In this document: positions 11,263-24,428 of the stretch, in pieces
How positions within the stretch are numbered: position 1 is the stretch's first letter
Layout of the letters: each line of letters starts with the position of its first letter
Assembly: GCA_019843655.1 (NCBI GenBank)
Contig: JACDQD010000007.1
Coordinates: forward strand, 26,802,365 to 26,866,364
From: Lethocerus indicus
Taxonomy: Eukaryota; Arthropoda; Insecta; Hemiptera; Belostomatidae
Direction: 5' to 3'
DNA length: 64,000 nt
Made by a program: the position numbers and the translations under genes
Notes under the pieces: generated by a model
Seen by the model: the letters and a program-made list of their open reading frames with translations, nothing else
Databases searched by the model: none
Told to the model about the DNA's origin: nothing

Positions 11263-13504
11263 TATGCAGCCTATTATGCAGTTTTTTTTTCAACGAATAT
11301 GATATTTCTTTTAAATTAAATTACACCTACAAATACAACTATAGCTACTGTTAGAATCGAGTGCAGGGTGGGGTAGTGGGAGCGAGGAGGAGGGGGGGGC
11401 GAGTTTCGAACGATCCCACCGTTTATACAGTTAGAACAGACTTCAACGCTGAGAACTGACTGCGGCACATGTATCCATGTATAACGAACGCACGGATTCC
11501 ACTTGACCTCAGATAACATTAATGAGATAACATGTACCGACGCTTCATTGATACAAACAGTGGGGGTGGGGATGGGGGGCGAGATTAAAAATGCAGATAA
11601 GGGAGATATAAGAGGCTTTTACATAATCGAATTTTTTTTCTTTCAGATCCCCACCCCCCAAAAGCGACAGAGGAATTTCGATTACGTTTATGCATTTCTG
11701 ATTGAAATTTCTTCCGAGGTCACGACGAAGAGGGGTTGCACAGCAAATCTTATTTTTCCTTTATCCGCCTATATACATATTTTATTAATTAACTTATCAC
11801 AAGGAAATTCAAGGCTGTTCAAGGATGATGGTATTTAATTTTACTGTATCAGAAATAAATAAATAAATAGCAAAAAAAAACAAGCAAATATAGGGTTGAC
11901 CGATACAGTTAATGTATCGAAAAATGTTATAATTTATGAATAAAGCTATGAAGGGATTCAGGGCTCTCATACTGGTGAATTATTATAATGGCCAAATATA
12001 TTTTTTTAAGAGAGAGAGAGCGAAACTGGTGATGAAAAGGGGAGGGGGGTAGCATAGTCATAAGCTATTACATAAGTATCTGTTATCTCGAACTAAAATA
12101 AAATGTATAACTGTAAATGGACCGCCAATATATTTATAACTATCCCACGATTCCTGATTCCATCAGAAAAACATCAGCCGATAAACGGATCTCAGAATGA
12201 GTTGGTGAAAATTTAAAGGAGGAACACACGAAACAAAAATAACTAGGACAAATAGAAACAAAGATAGAACTGAAGTTGAAGCTTTCGATAAAAATAAAAC
12301 TGCCAATTGCATCATTGAAATTTCAGCTTTCGAGTGCAATGAACGTTTATACACTTCATGCACTTTTAGATGAAAGCAAAATTACGATGAGCTCGTAATA
12401 AAAATAATTCGGGATGATAACAAACTGCAGAACAGACATAGGCAAATATGCTGTAGATTATTAAAGTATTACGGTTGTTCACTTCTAATGTACATGTGTC
12501 TTTATTCACTATTCTATTACGAACAATTAATATTAAACCGTTAAATAAATAAAACTTATTTTTATTTATGAAATAATTCCATTTTAATTTCTAGCCCAGT
12601 GCTGTTAAATAAAATTTTTTGTGAGTATGCCATATTAAAATACAATTCTTTCATAAATAAAAACAATGTTTATTTGATTATTTAAGCAAAAATTCATTAT
12701 CGTAATTATGAACAATTAATATTAACCCACTAAATAAATAATAAATTTGGTTATAAAATGGAGGTTGAAGGCGGTGTTAAAATTTCAATTTCCACTAGAT
12801 TAATTCGAGAGTATTTCAATAATTGTTAACTGAGTTTTAGTGGCTGTTATGAAAAAAAATTACAGGAGTTAGGTTTCTCCTCTGTACACACTTCAAAGAT
12901 AACGAAATCTAATTAGTTTGCAATATACGTTCGTGGAACAAGGTCTGTCAGGGTTTGTAATACCGTGGTGTCGGCTGCTCGCCATCTTCAGTAGCCGCAT
13001 CTACAAACCGCAGGGTTCATTAGTTTTTTAGCTGAGCCACTGTCCACTGAAACAGACAAAAATATTTCCTGTTTATTCATTTGTTCGAAGGGAACAGAAT
13101 ATTGTTTCAATTCGCCTGCAGAGAATACCGTTACAAATTTGAGCTGTGGAATAAATTTCCGATTATTAAACAAAAAATAGATAGAAGGCTGGCCATAGAA
13201 AATTCGCATATCCAAAATACAGCACAGGCAGACCGACACACTGACAAAAAAACTACTGAAATACATTCTACGACATCGTACAATTTTGTCGTAAGGTTCG
13301 GGCAGGATAAAAAAACTTGGTAGAAGTGCTGTAAGGATTGAATATATCTATTGGAAATAATAATACGAGGGGATGATGTTGAAAGCAAAGGCACCAGCAA
13401 AAGAACAAACAACAAGAACATAACGAGAATTATGATATAAATATGTAGACATATTCTGTATGTCAGAATAATAGAATGTGGCAACATATAAAACCTAAAT
13501 ATAT

Positions 13505-13718
13505 TAGGGGTACCCAAAAGTAATCAACATTTTGACTTTGGAATTCATTTTATTTTGCTAAAAAAAGAAACTTTAATTATTAATCTACTATATATTCCAA
13601 CCGATATTATCGACAACTCTCTGCCACTTTTCCGGCAAATTTTCGATTTCCCTCTTGAGGAACTCCTCAAGACCGAAATGCATCCTATCAAATTGTCGAT
13701 TACTTTTGTGTACACCTA
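13505..13718 (-). mobile_element. Mariner-like deletion derivative (about 214 bp)
   Basis: Both ends carry a similar inverted repeat next to TA: TTAGGGGTACCCAAAAGTAA on the left and, as reverse complement of the right end, TTAGGTGTACACAAAAGTAA. Between them the minus strand encodes EEFLKREIENLPEKWQRVVD followed shortly by a stop, which resembles the C-terminus of mariner transposases. This is therefore an internally deleted element keeping both ends and the last transposase codons. Confidence 0.75.
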
Positions 13719-14109
13719 ATATATATTAACTCTTTAAAAGCTGTTTCAATTTGTCTCAATCCTGGATTTTATTGTCCGCCGTCGATGTTGATAAAAAATA
13801 CACAATTTCTTACCTATAAATAAACGTTACCAGATATGCTAATAAACGAAATAGAACTGCTTTCCAGACCAGCGGCCATTTTGTTGTTGCACAATCGAGC
13901 CTACAGTGATCACGCAGTCTGCCGGCGAAAGTCCGAACTATACTGTAAAATTAAACTTTTAATCTCGTTAATAATTGAATATACAGCTTTGTCCCGTACA
14001 TAAAAAGCATTTAAAGAATCGAAATATAGAAACAAACAAAATAAGAGGCCAGAAATGTGGACCGCAAATTTGTTTCAATGGGAAATCACGGGTTCTGACT
14101 TCTATAAGA

Positions 14110-14147
14110 GGGATTATTTAAATTATTATGTATATATATCATCTTTG

Positions 14148-14184
<37 letters not shown>

Positions 14185-14307
14185 CTTCTTTGTTTCATTA
14201 ACTTCGTTATGGTGTTTCTCCAGTCATTGTAAGAACCATAAAAATTTTTCATTTGGTTGGTATGTCAACCAAAATGGTTATTTAAATTATCATGTATATA
14301 TATCATC

Positions 14308-14343
<36 letters not shown>

Positions 14344-14565
14344 CTTTGTGTCATTAATTTCATTATGATGTTTCTCCAGTCATTGTAAGAACCATAAAAA
14401 TTTTTTTCATTTGGTTGGTATGTCAACCAAAATGGTTATTTAAATTATCATGTATATATATCATATATATATATATATATATGTGTATATATTTTTTTCA
14501 TTTGGTTGGTATGTCAACCAAAATGGTTATTTAAATTATCATGTATATATATCATCTTTGTGTAG

Positions 14566-14611
<46 letters not shown>

Positions 14612-14620
14612 GCTGTTACT
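14110..14620. repeat. Tandem repeat, about 165 bp unit with nested (TA)n
   Basis: GGTTATTTAAATTATCATGT, (TA)n, CCAGTCATTGTAAGAACCAT and CATTTGGTTGGTATGTCAAC recur in order three to four times, with TA runs at about 14149-14176, 14313-14338 and 14568-14608. The later copies have lost the CCAGTCATTG half. Confidence 0.9.
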
Positions 14621-14890
14621 CTATTTAACTGGACATGCACAAAGACTGGGTATTTCTGCAAATATCAGTACTACGAATGTTTTCCTTTTATCAGAATATT
14701 TCTTTTTAGAATTTAAATTGAGTTTAATTTTAAAACTCGCGACCACTCATTATTATAATTCATGCGGGGATAATCTGCCAGAATATAGAAACAGGAGAGG
14801 ATTTCTGTATCCAAGTAGATAAAATCAAGAATGGACGGACGGGAAACATAAGTATCGAAAGACAAGACTTTTTTTTAACATCACTTCAAT

Positions 14891-14896
14891 TTTATT
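14891..14896 (-). promoter_or_regulatory. Possible MAN1 polyadenylation signal
   Basis: AATAAA on the minus strand about 320 nt downstream of the MAN1 stop codon. Other AATAAA matches occur in this AT-rich DNA, so the choice is tentative. Confidence 0.35.
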
Positions 14897-15215
14897 TCAA
14901 AAATACAAAGGTCTTTCATGTTAATTATTTCTCTTACAATTAATAACATTAAATAGTATATTAAATAACAGTTCAAACCACTGGTAAAATTGTTAGATAA
15001 GCAAAAGATCATTGGATGTAAAAATATATCTGTGCAATGGCACTTGACTCAATATCTAAAGTTAAAAAAATCGCACTTCCTGTTTCCATCCATGCACCTG
15101 AAAATTCCGATCGAGTTCAAAATTAGTGACGACAAAATGTAAATATCGTAAAAGGTATTATTTGGGAAAAATTGTTTGTTCGCCTTTCTGAAATAGACAA
15201 CTCGAAACTAATACC

Positions 15216-18200
15216 TTATTGTAAAGAATTCTTGTTATCGTTGGAAGGCTGAAGGGGCACAATGTTCTTGGCTGAGTCGGGGAATCTTTCCAGATAGCGC
15301 TTTTCCCTTATATATTTTACTGTTACTAATTTACCTGAAAATGGGAAAAAAAGAAAGATTAGTTTAAAAAAAAGGTTTCAACAGGATTAAATTGTACTTA
15401 AAAAAAAAGTTTGGAAAACCCATTTTGTGGTCTGTGAGAGGTTGAAATGCCTTAGATTTTGCTAGACTGGTGGTAAATTGGAAAGTGAAATCTACATTAT
15501 TCCAACAAAACAGCGATTCCAAACTGAAATACTCTAAATATATTTTTTTTGTACTGCACATTTTGTGTTTCTGTCTCCTCTCGCTGGTTTGGTTTTTTGC
15601 TAGACCGGTTTCGTCTGTTCACCATCTTCAGTAGTGGTGTTAGTCATTTTGGATGTTTTTTTTGGGCACTGTCACTGTCACTTTTATTGTGGTGTTGTCT
15701 GTTGTGTATATATACGTGTCTTGTTATTGCGAAAGAGCACTGTCACTGTCACTTTGCAATAACAAGATACGTATATATACACACGACAAACAGACAAACA
15801 CCACAGTACAAGTGACAGTGACAGTGCAGTGAGGATGCCCAAAAAACATCCAAAGCGCCGACGTGACTGATATCGCTACTGAAGATGGCGAAAGTTCTAG
15901 CAAAGGACCGAACTGGCGAGAGGAGACAGAAACACACGAAATCTACGGTATTCCAACCCCTCGCAGACCACAAAACAGGTATTCTATTTTTATGTCTATT
16001 TTTTTCTTTGTTTTTTGTTTCTGTATACTTACTATCGAACCACGATCCGTGGAGTGCTCTGTACGCTATGCCCGCGTCCCTGGGCGACGCGCATTTGATA
16101 TACACACAGCCCTCCCTCGACTGCTTCTCGACGAACACGTGGAGGATGTTGGCGTCGCCGCACTTCTCCAATATGGCATCCCTCACGGTCGTCACCCAGT
16201 CGTCGCCTTCCTCACTGAAAAAACAAAAATAAAATGGATTACATCCAATATATTAAAACAAGTCATTTTCTGTTTATATTAAGCCTTTTTTGGTTTGACA
16301 ATTTTTTCTTGGGCATTGATTTGGCATTTTCTTCATTCACCACCACACTTGTACAACCTTCAATATTTCCTTTTCATTCTTCGTTTCATTAATCATCGTT
16401 AATGTAATAATAATTGTAGATTTCGTGATGTTTCTCTCGCCAGTTTGGTCTTTTGCTAGACCGGTTTCGGCCGCTCGCCATCTTCAGTAGCGCTGTGTTA
16501 GTCACTTTTGGCAATGGATGTTTTTTGGGCAGCCTCACTGCACTGTCACTGTCACTTGTGCTGTCTAGCAAAAGATCAAACCAGTGAGGGGGGACAGAAA
16601 CACACGAAATCTACGGTTAAAATTTTTATAGAATTCGATAAAATTGTGAAATTTCACGAACTCATTTTATTTTTAACTCGAGAGTAATTTATTAAGTTTT
16701 ATATTGACGATTGTATTCGATTATTAGATTTAACATGAGGAATGAAAGGTTAACACTGAAGGTTACAAAGATGGGCCAATTCCAAATAGAAGTCTTTTAA
16801 AAACAAACAGTACCTTCAAATTTTAAACTATTTTATTACAAATTCAGATACCAGTAGTATTATCCTGTGATGCGATAACAGACAGATATAATATGAAACA
16901 AACTTTAGCAAAATAATTTTTTCTAAGGATCTAAGCAGGTTTTGACTGTTCAACATATTCCAATTAGGACAATTAATATCAATTTATCGCAATTTCATGA
17001 ATACGATCGTAGTAATTGTTAAGGTTGTAATTTAATTCGTGTCACTTTACTAATTGTCGGTCACATTAATCGACTGAAAGATGTTCAAGTTTGAAAACGA
17101 TTCAGTGTACTCACAGTGCGGGATCGAACATGTGCCGTATTTTCAAATACGCCGTGGGACTGTCAGGCAGTGAGTTAACGCTTCCTTCCACAGTTTCGAA
17201 AGCCTGGCCCTGCCAGACTTTCCTCTTGCTGAAAATTAAAAACGGAAAAACACCGTATTTTCAGATATACACCGTACGTAGAATAAATAAAAAGCCAGTC
17301 GGCGGTAAATAATAACACACACGTAATTAGGTCAGGATTGTGGCCCATGCAAATAGGCCCCGTACCAAACATTCTACGGTATTATTACATTGTAAATATT
17401 TTACTGTCGATAGGTCGAAAACTTCATTTTAAATATATAAATTGACGAAAACAAAATTAAAAAATACGGACTTATTATTATTATTACGATTGCAGTGCTC
17501 TGTGGCCCACTTGGCTATTTCATCGACTTCGCTTTATTCTATCCTACGGGAATAATGATATGAAAGCACTCTTTATCGCTATTTGAGAAAGGAAGTTCCA
17601 GTTTGAGGTAATATTAGATTTTGAGATAATATTGGATGTTGAGATAATCAGATTTTGAGATAATATTGGATTTTGAGATAATATTGGTTTTTGAGATAAT
17701 ATTAGATTTTGAGATATTGGTTTTTGAGATAATATTGGATTCTAATATAATATAATATTGGAGCTTACTTAAGGTTGAGTGGGGAGGCCAACCAACGCCA
17801 AACTTGGAATTCTTCGCCTTCGACGAGTTGCACTTCGATTCTCAGCCTCGAGTCCGATTCCAACAATGTCACAGCATCGTTCCACAATTTTGCCATTTCT
17901 ATAAAATAAAAATATAATAATGACCGTTATTTTTGGGGATGACATTGCTCACGTTTAAAAAATAAACGCATTGTGTGTTACTACATATATTCATAGAGTT
18001 TCTGTTTACTATAAATATATCGCTAAAATATATATCTTACTATTTCGATCCATCGGGGATATGATCTGGTCGCGTACGTGACTGATAGGTATAAAACCGT
18101 TGCCTTCCTGCGCTTTCGAACTCACGATATCGACAATACTCGAAACTAGTTTATAAACTTCGTCTTTGTACTTTGCGTTCCTCCACATCCACCATTTCGC

Positions 18201-19038
18201 CCCGCGGTACCCGACAAAGACGATGGCAGCAACTGAAATTGAGAAACGGTTTTTTTTTTGGTTTCTGAGTGAGAAATGGACAGATTGCGATGAGATCCGC
18301 ATTTCCAACAACAACAATGGTTATGTATAATAACCTCAAGGACAATATTTCGCCTTATTTACATGGTGGAGCAAAATCGGGAAAAAAAACAGTCCCTAAA
18401 GAGCTTATGATAAATCCGAAGTTTTCAGAATCCTAAACAAACTAATCAGAATAAAACAAAGTGTGTATCTTCAACAAAGTAATCCCAGTATTATTACTGT
18501 AGGGATAAAGGCTAAAATGTAAATTTGTACATTAAGTAATAAAATCGAAGAGAGAAAACATCGACCTCTCAAGAAACTTATAAAAATTGTCAGATCGATG
18601 TAATGTTTTTGTTCCCGATCGAAAATACTCTCGATATATTCAACTAAAAACTAAAAAAAAAAAGGTGAGGTGTGTTTCAAACAAGATAAATATTTTTTGT
18701 CAATATATATCATAAATTTATTTTTAATACAACTTTCATATTTTATAATAAACACTGAAAAAATTGGATTAGTTTATATAGAAAAAAAAAGAAAGAAAAA
18801 ATTAGTATATCTTAAAATAATTAGATTATAGTTGCTATTTTATTTTCTTAATTTTTTTTTTAACAAAGTTACAAGAACAATTCAATTTGTGATTAGTTTT
18901 TTTAACAAAATTGTCTACACACAAAGAGAGAAATAATAATATAATGTATAACAAAGAAAAATTCGTATAAAATGTCAAAGCTAGACTGGAAAATGGATAA
19001 ACAAAAAATATATCGATAATCAGATCTACATAAAATTA

Positions 19039-19077
<39 letters not shown>

Positions 19078-19227
19078 ATATACACATCCACGTGTCTATA
19101 TGTATATATACACGCTGATGCATGCACACGAATCATTTTATACACATCATTAAAGAAATTATAATTTAAACTAAGTGTATAGCATGCTTAACTCGAGTGT
19201 ATACAATTTGGACATGCAGGATCCATA

Positions 19228-19262
<35 letters not shown>

Positions 19263-22200
19263 GTTGTGTAAATGAACTTCCCCGATACATACAGTAGTAT
19301 AATTCGAAAATTTTAAGAGTTTCTAACAAATGTTTTTTTATTTCATGCATTTTACCGTCAGTTCCATTTCCCCATTGGAGGAATTTAGAGAAACTAAAGG
19401 TCTATAAGGAAGCGATCGATTAGAATCCGTAATAGGGTCCACCATCATTTAAATTCTAGGGATTACATAAACTAAGAAAAAAATAAAAGTAAATTCATTT
19501 ACAAAGGATTAATATTATTATTAAAAAATTGAGACAAATTAGTATAAAAAAAGTGTATATATGACAAAAGGTGCAAAAATATGTGAGAGCCCGATTAAAA
19601 GCTATCAATATTGTATATCGAATATTAACTTTTTGTTTTTGAATAGAGAGTGCACCATTAAAAAAAAAATTAAAAGAAAAGATGTTTGTATTGAAAATAC
19701 TAACTAAATGATAACTTCAATAGCCATTGCGCCGCGTTTGTAAGTTTTTCAAACAAATAACACTTCAGAGATGCTGGCGCTTCAGTGAGAATGATCCCAT
19801 TGGCGGTGTCGGCCATTTTCCAGCTCGGGTTCGATTTTATCAGCACCTTCAGATTGCCGATGTTACCTCTCGCCTCGCCAGTACTCTGCGAACAACAGAT
19901 ACAAAAACGTGTCAGCACATCACAACAACGACAACAAACCGCAATCATTATTCTTAAAAACTTATGTATTTCATAGTTTTGTGTTTCTGTCTCCACTCGC
20001 CAGTTTGGTCTAGTGCTAGACCGGTTTCGGCCGCTCGCCATCTTCAGTAGCGGTGTTAGTCACTGTTGGCACTTTGGACATTTTTTGGGCAACCTCACTG
20101 CACTGTCACTGTCACTTTCGCAATAACAAGACACGTATATATACACACACACGACAAACACCACAGTACAAGTGACAGTGACAGTGCAGTGAGGATGCCC
20201 CCCGAAAAACATCCAAAGTGCCATAAGTGACTAACACTGCTACTGAAGACGGCGAGCAGCCAAAACTGGTCTAGCAAAAGACCAAACCGGCGAGAGGAGA
20301 CAGAAACACACAAAATCTACGGTATTCCAACCCCTCGCAGACCACAAAACAGGTATGTTAAACTAGTTGATAATTTTATTTGTCTGCAGTTTGTACAATA
20401 TACAATGTTGTAGTACCACCGTTTTATACAACTGGAAGATGCATTGGGCGACATTGATGTTCTAGAGTAGCACACTAATAACGAGTGGACAATAAGGGAG
20501 GAAAAACCCCTGGCTTTCCCACTTTTTCTAAAATTTCATTAATTCATTTTTCCGACACAGTTGGATCACGTAACAAAACGAAGTTCAGGATGTCATCCAA
20601 TATATCCGACGGGTCAAAACTGACAAAATGTCGCACGCGCGCACGCACTTTTGAAACTCACCATAGTTTTATCCTGTTCGGCAGCCAAAATGACAATGTT
20701 GTCGTCTTTAAGCGGCTCGATGCCGCCAACGCCATTGCAGCCAACGTGCAGTGCCCTGTCCGACAGCTCTTTGTTCACGATCCAAAATAACTTCGCCGCA
20801 GAATTGATGTCCCTCTCTTCTATGCAGTCCACCTGCAATAATGAAAGCAGCAGGGGAAGGGAGGGAAGGAGGAGAGAGGGTTGATGCGATTAAAAATTCA
20901 ACCTGAAATAGTGCTTCGCAGAAACATTCAGTTTACCGTTCTGCATTTTTTCGTTCTCCTCCCTGTTGTCCAAAATGAAACAACGGTGACGAGAACGAAA
21001 ATGGATTTAGTACACTGCAGAATCGCTCGAATTGCAATGAACGGTGATCTAATTTAAAGGGTAGAACAACTGTAATGTCCCTTCAAAAAATGCAATTGAT
21101 GCTGTAATTATTAATAATTAATTACAGTAGATTTCGTGTGTTTCTGTCTCCTGTCTCGCTGGTTTGGTCTTTTGCTAGACCGGTTTCGGCCGCTCGCCAT
21201 CTTCAGTAGCGGTGTTAGTCACTTTTGGCACTTTGGATGCGAGCAGCCGAAACCAGTCTAGCAAAAGACCGAACCATCGAGAGGAGACAGAAACACACAA
21301 AATCAATGGTATTCCAACCACTCGCAGACCACAAAACAGGTATTTTAAATTAATTAATTTTTAAAACCAGACAAATAAGAGTTCATTCGGAATAAAATAA
21401 AAACTGGTTGAAGCCCAATTAATCTAGCTTCAGATGGTTAAAGTTATTTAAAATTCATTAAAAAAAAATCAATGTAGTGAAGATACAAAATATCGTTATG
21501 TAAAACATATTTTACTTATATGAAAAATACCAACTCGGAACATTATATATGTGCTTCCTATATATGCTTAATTAATTTTTAATATCTTAAAAATAAATCA
21601 CAGGCATTCAGTGCGGATTAAACTATTTTTCCAGACTGTTAAGCTATATACCTATTGTATATATGAGAATTAATTTTTTCAGAATATTTGTAGCCTCCAA
21701 AAAAAATGACTACACATTTAAACTAAAACTATTTTGTCAGAAATAACAGACTGAAAAATACAATAAATGATTTTTTTAGATAATTCTTCCCTATCTATCT
21801 AACTAAATATTATACGTAAGCAAACTAATGCACTAATAATGTAAACCTGATTTTAAAATAATAATATATCTTAAGCTGTAATATAAATAGTGATACAGTT
21901 TTACCAAATTCTTTTTTTTAAACTACTTATTTTTGTCAATCTAATCTTGAATTAGAATTTAAATTTGAATTTTACAATACCATTGTAAAGGCACTTACAC
22001 CAGAGATTTTGTTGGGGGACAGATCACTGCAGATCGGTTTATTTAAACCTGTAAACAGCAGAAATAAAATTAAGTTATTTATAAAGTAAAAAGTTTCAAA
22101 TTAACAAAGAAAAAAATTGAATTCATACTCCTTATAAGAGGGTACAGGACATTCATTTGATGGACATAGCTAGTGTTTTAATATTTTCAATACTGATATT

Positions 22201-24380
22201 TAAGGTTTCTTAAATCCATATGCTCAACAGACAAAAAACACTGTTGGAACTGGCTTCCTGTCTATTGGTAACAATGAGAATACTAAGTTATAAAACATAT
22301 ATATAACTATAGTTATTTTTAACATATACACATATTTATGTATACTTCTTATAAGAGGATGTTTTATGTTTATGCAGTTTTAATGTTTGCGAAAACTGTT
22401 ATGTTTGACGGGCAAAAAACAATGTAAAAATAAACACCTTGTCTTTTGGCAACAATGAGAATATACATTAATCAATTAAAACAGAAAAAAGTGTTTTCAT
22501 TTGCATTATAAAAAAAACAAAATATTTGACCAAGTTTTGGCAATAAATACACTTCATCTTATTTCTAAGTCATAGTAGCCAAAAGCTTATGAATGGTGAA
22601 ATGAAATTTATCCATTTTTTTACTGTTTTGCGTTGGTGTAGTAAAATGAGGACAAATGAATTTCAAATTCATCTTATCGTTTTAAACGGTGAAACCATTC
22701 TTATTGTTACAAATAGACAGCTATTTCTGTTTACAATGTTTTTTGTCTACATATACGGCGTAGATGGCTTATCCTCTTATAATGAGTATATGTAAAAAAT
22801 AACTATAGCTATACGTAATTTTCATATATATATTTGCACAAGTTTTTGAAAAATGTTTCCGATTGTTTAGGGCTAGTATGAGGACAAATAAATGTCAAAT
22901 TCTTGTTACCAATGCACCCATCGAATGGATTGTTTGCACCCACTTATAAGGAGTACATACGAATAAATGTATACGTAAAAAATAACTATAGTCATATTTA
23001 TAGTTTTATATATATAGCTATAGGACTATAGTTATATTCCTAACCTGACTAAGGTGTGTGTAAACTGGGAATCAGCCCCCTAATTTGTTTGTCTCTTATT
23101 CTTAGTTTTTCTTTTGATATCTCGATACGTAAAAAAAAAATAAATCTACGAACCTGTACTGATCGATACGCCGGTTTCGACTGAATGCATGTTTATGTAC
23201 GTCGCCCCAATGGCCAGAAAGAACAAGAGGAAGAAGACGACGAGCAGGGCCGACACCGGCGAGTCGCAGCTGAACCAACTGTCCTGGGTGACGCGGCCGC
23301 TGCTCCTCGACTGCATCGCCGATCCTTTGACTCCGCTGTCGGACCACAACGTACGACAATCAGACAGACCAAATTTCAAATAACAACTCGCAATTAGAGA
23401 CTGTCGGCGTGAAATATAAACGATAATCGGAAAAAACGCAGCGTTTAAGTACACACTGACGCACCAACGCTACGTTCTTCTAAAACTGCTAAGCGGTACA
23501 CCTAAACCGTCCTACGCATTCAAACTAAAACAATGTTGTAGATTTCGTGCGTTTCTGCCTCCTCTCGCTGGTTTTGTCTTAGCAAAAGAACGAACCGGCG
23601 AGAGGAGACAGAAACACACAAAATCTACGGTATTCCAGCCCCTCGCAGATCACAAAACAGTTATTCTAGACTAAAACAATGTTATGTCAGATGAGTAATA
23701 AACTAAAAAATATAATAAGGAATATCTTTATAAACAAACGAACTAAATGTTATATATAAAAATACTAATGCACTAATAATTTAAATCTGATTTTCTAATA
23801 ATATAACTTATAATAATGATACAGTTTTACCGAATTAGATAACCCGGTACTTGTCAATTAGACGCCCTCCCGAGGGTAACCAACTATCCAAACATGGCGT
23901 CTAGTATCGAATGAATCAATGTATCTATATATCGATATCGAATCACTTCCAAGTTAATAATATAATATAATAATAATAATGTTTATGAATAAATGTTTGT
24001 TTTGTAAACTGTGTTATTTGTCAACTATCCTGAAATATGTCATAAAGTGGGTGCAGGCTACGTTTATTCGATATATCGCAGTCAAACGGGAAGGTTACAG
24101 TGTTGGTAAACAGGTTACTCATGGGAGGGGGTCTAATTGACAAATACCGATAACCATATTGGTTACTTAATTCTTCTGTTTGTTTACCGAGTTTTATTGA
24201 GAATAACCCAATTATTACAAATTAAAGTTTAGGCAGTCTTAGTCCATTGATCTCTGAATCAAGCACGGCAAAAATACTGTAATTTGTAATTTGGGCATAT
24301 TTTATATTGCAAATTTGAATGTTACAATACGATCATAGAACTGGAAAACTTGTGTAAATGCCGGACTGGTTTAACAAAGG

Positions 24381-24428
<48 letters not shown>

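Larger units (their letters stand above)
11263..15215. other. Intergenic region between AASS and MAN1 3' ends/5' ends
   Basis: Between the probable first exon of AASS (minus) and the MAN1 stop codon (minus). I see no convincing gene. The region holds a mariner-like derivative (13505-13718), a snap-back scrap (about 12965-13010, CTCGCCATCTTCAGTAGC), a TA-rich tandem repeat (14110-14620) and a possible MAN1 polyadenylation signal. The ORFs here have no recognisable motifs. Confidence 0.6.

Noticed and set aside
14449..15985. Regularly spaced repeats as a CRISPR array or bacterial feature
   Set aside because: The repeats are TA microsatellites and palindromic transposons in a eukaryotic gene landscape; no spacer-repeat structure and no cas genes.
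20936..20961. Possible 26-nt MAN1 microexon with good flanking AG and GT signals
   Set aside because: Its length breaks the frame; exon 4 joins the exon at 20832 directly in phase 0, and including it leads to a TAG within a few codons.
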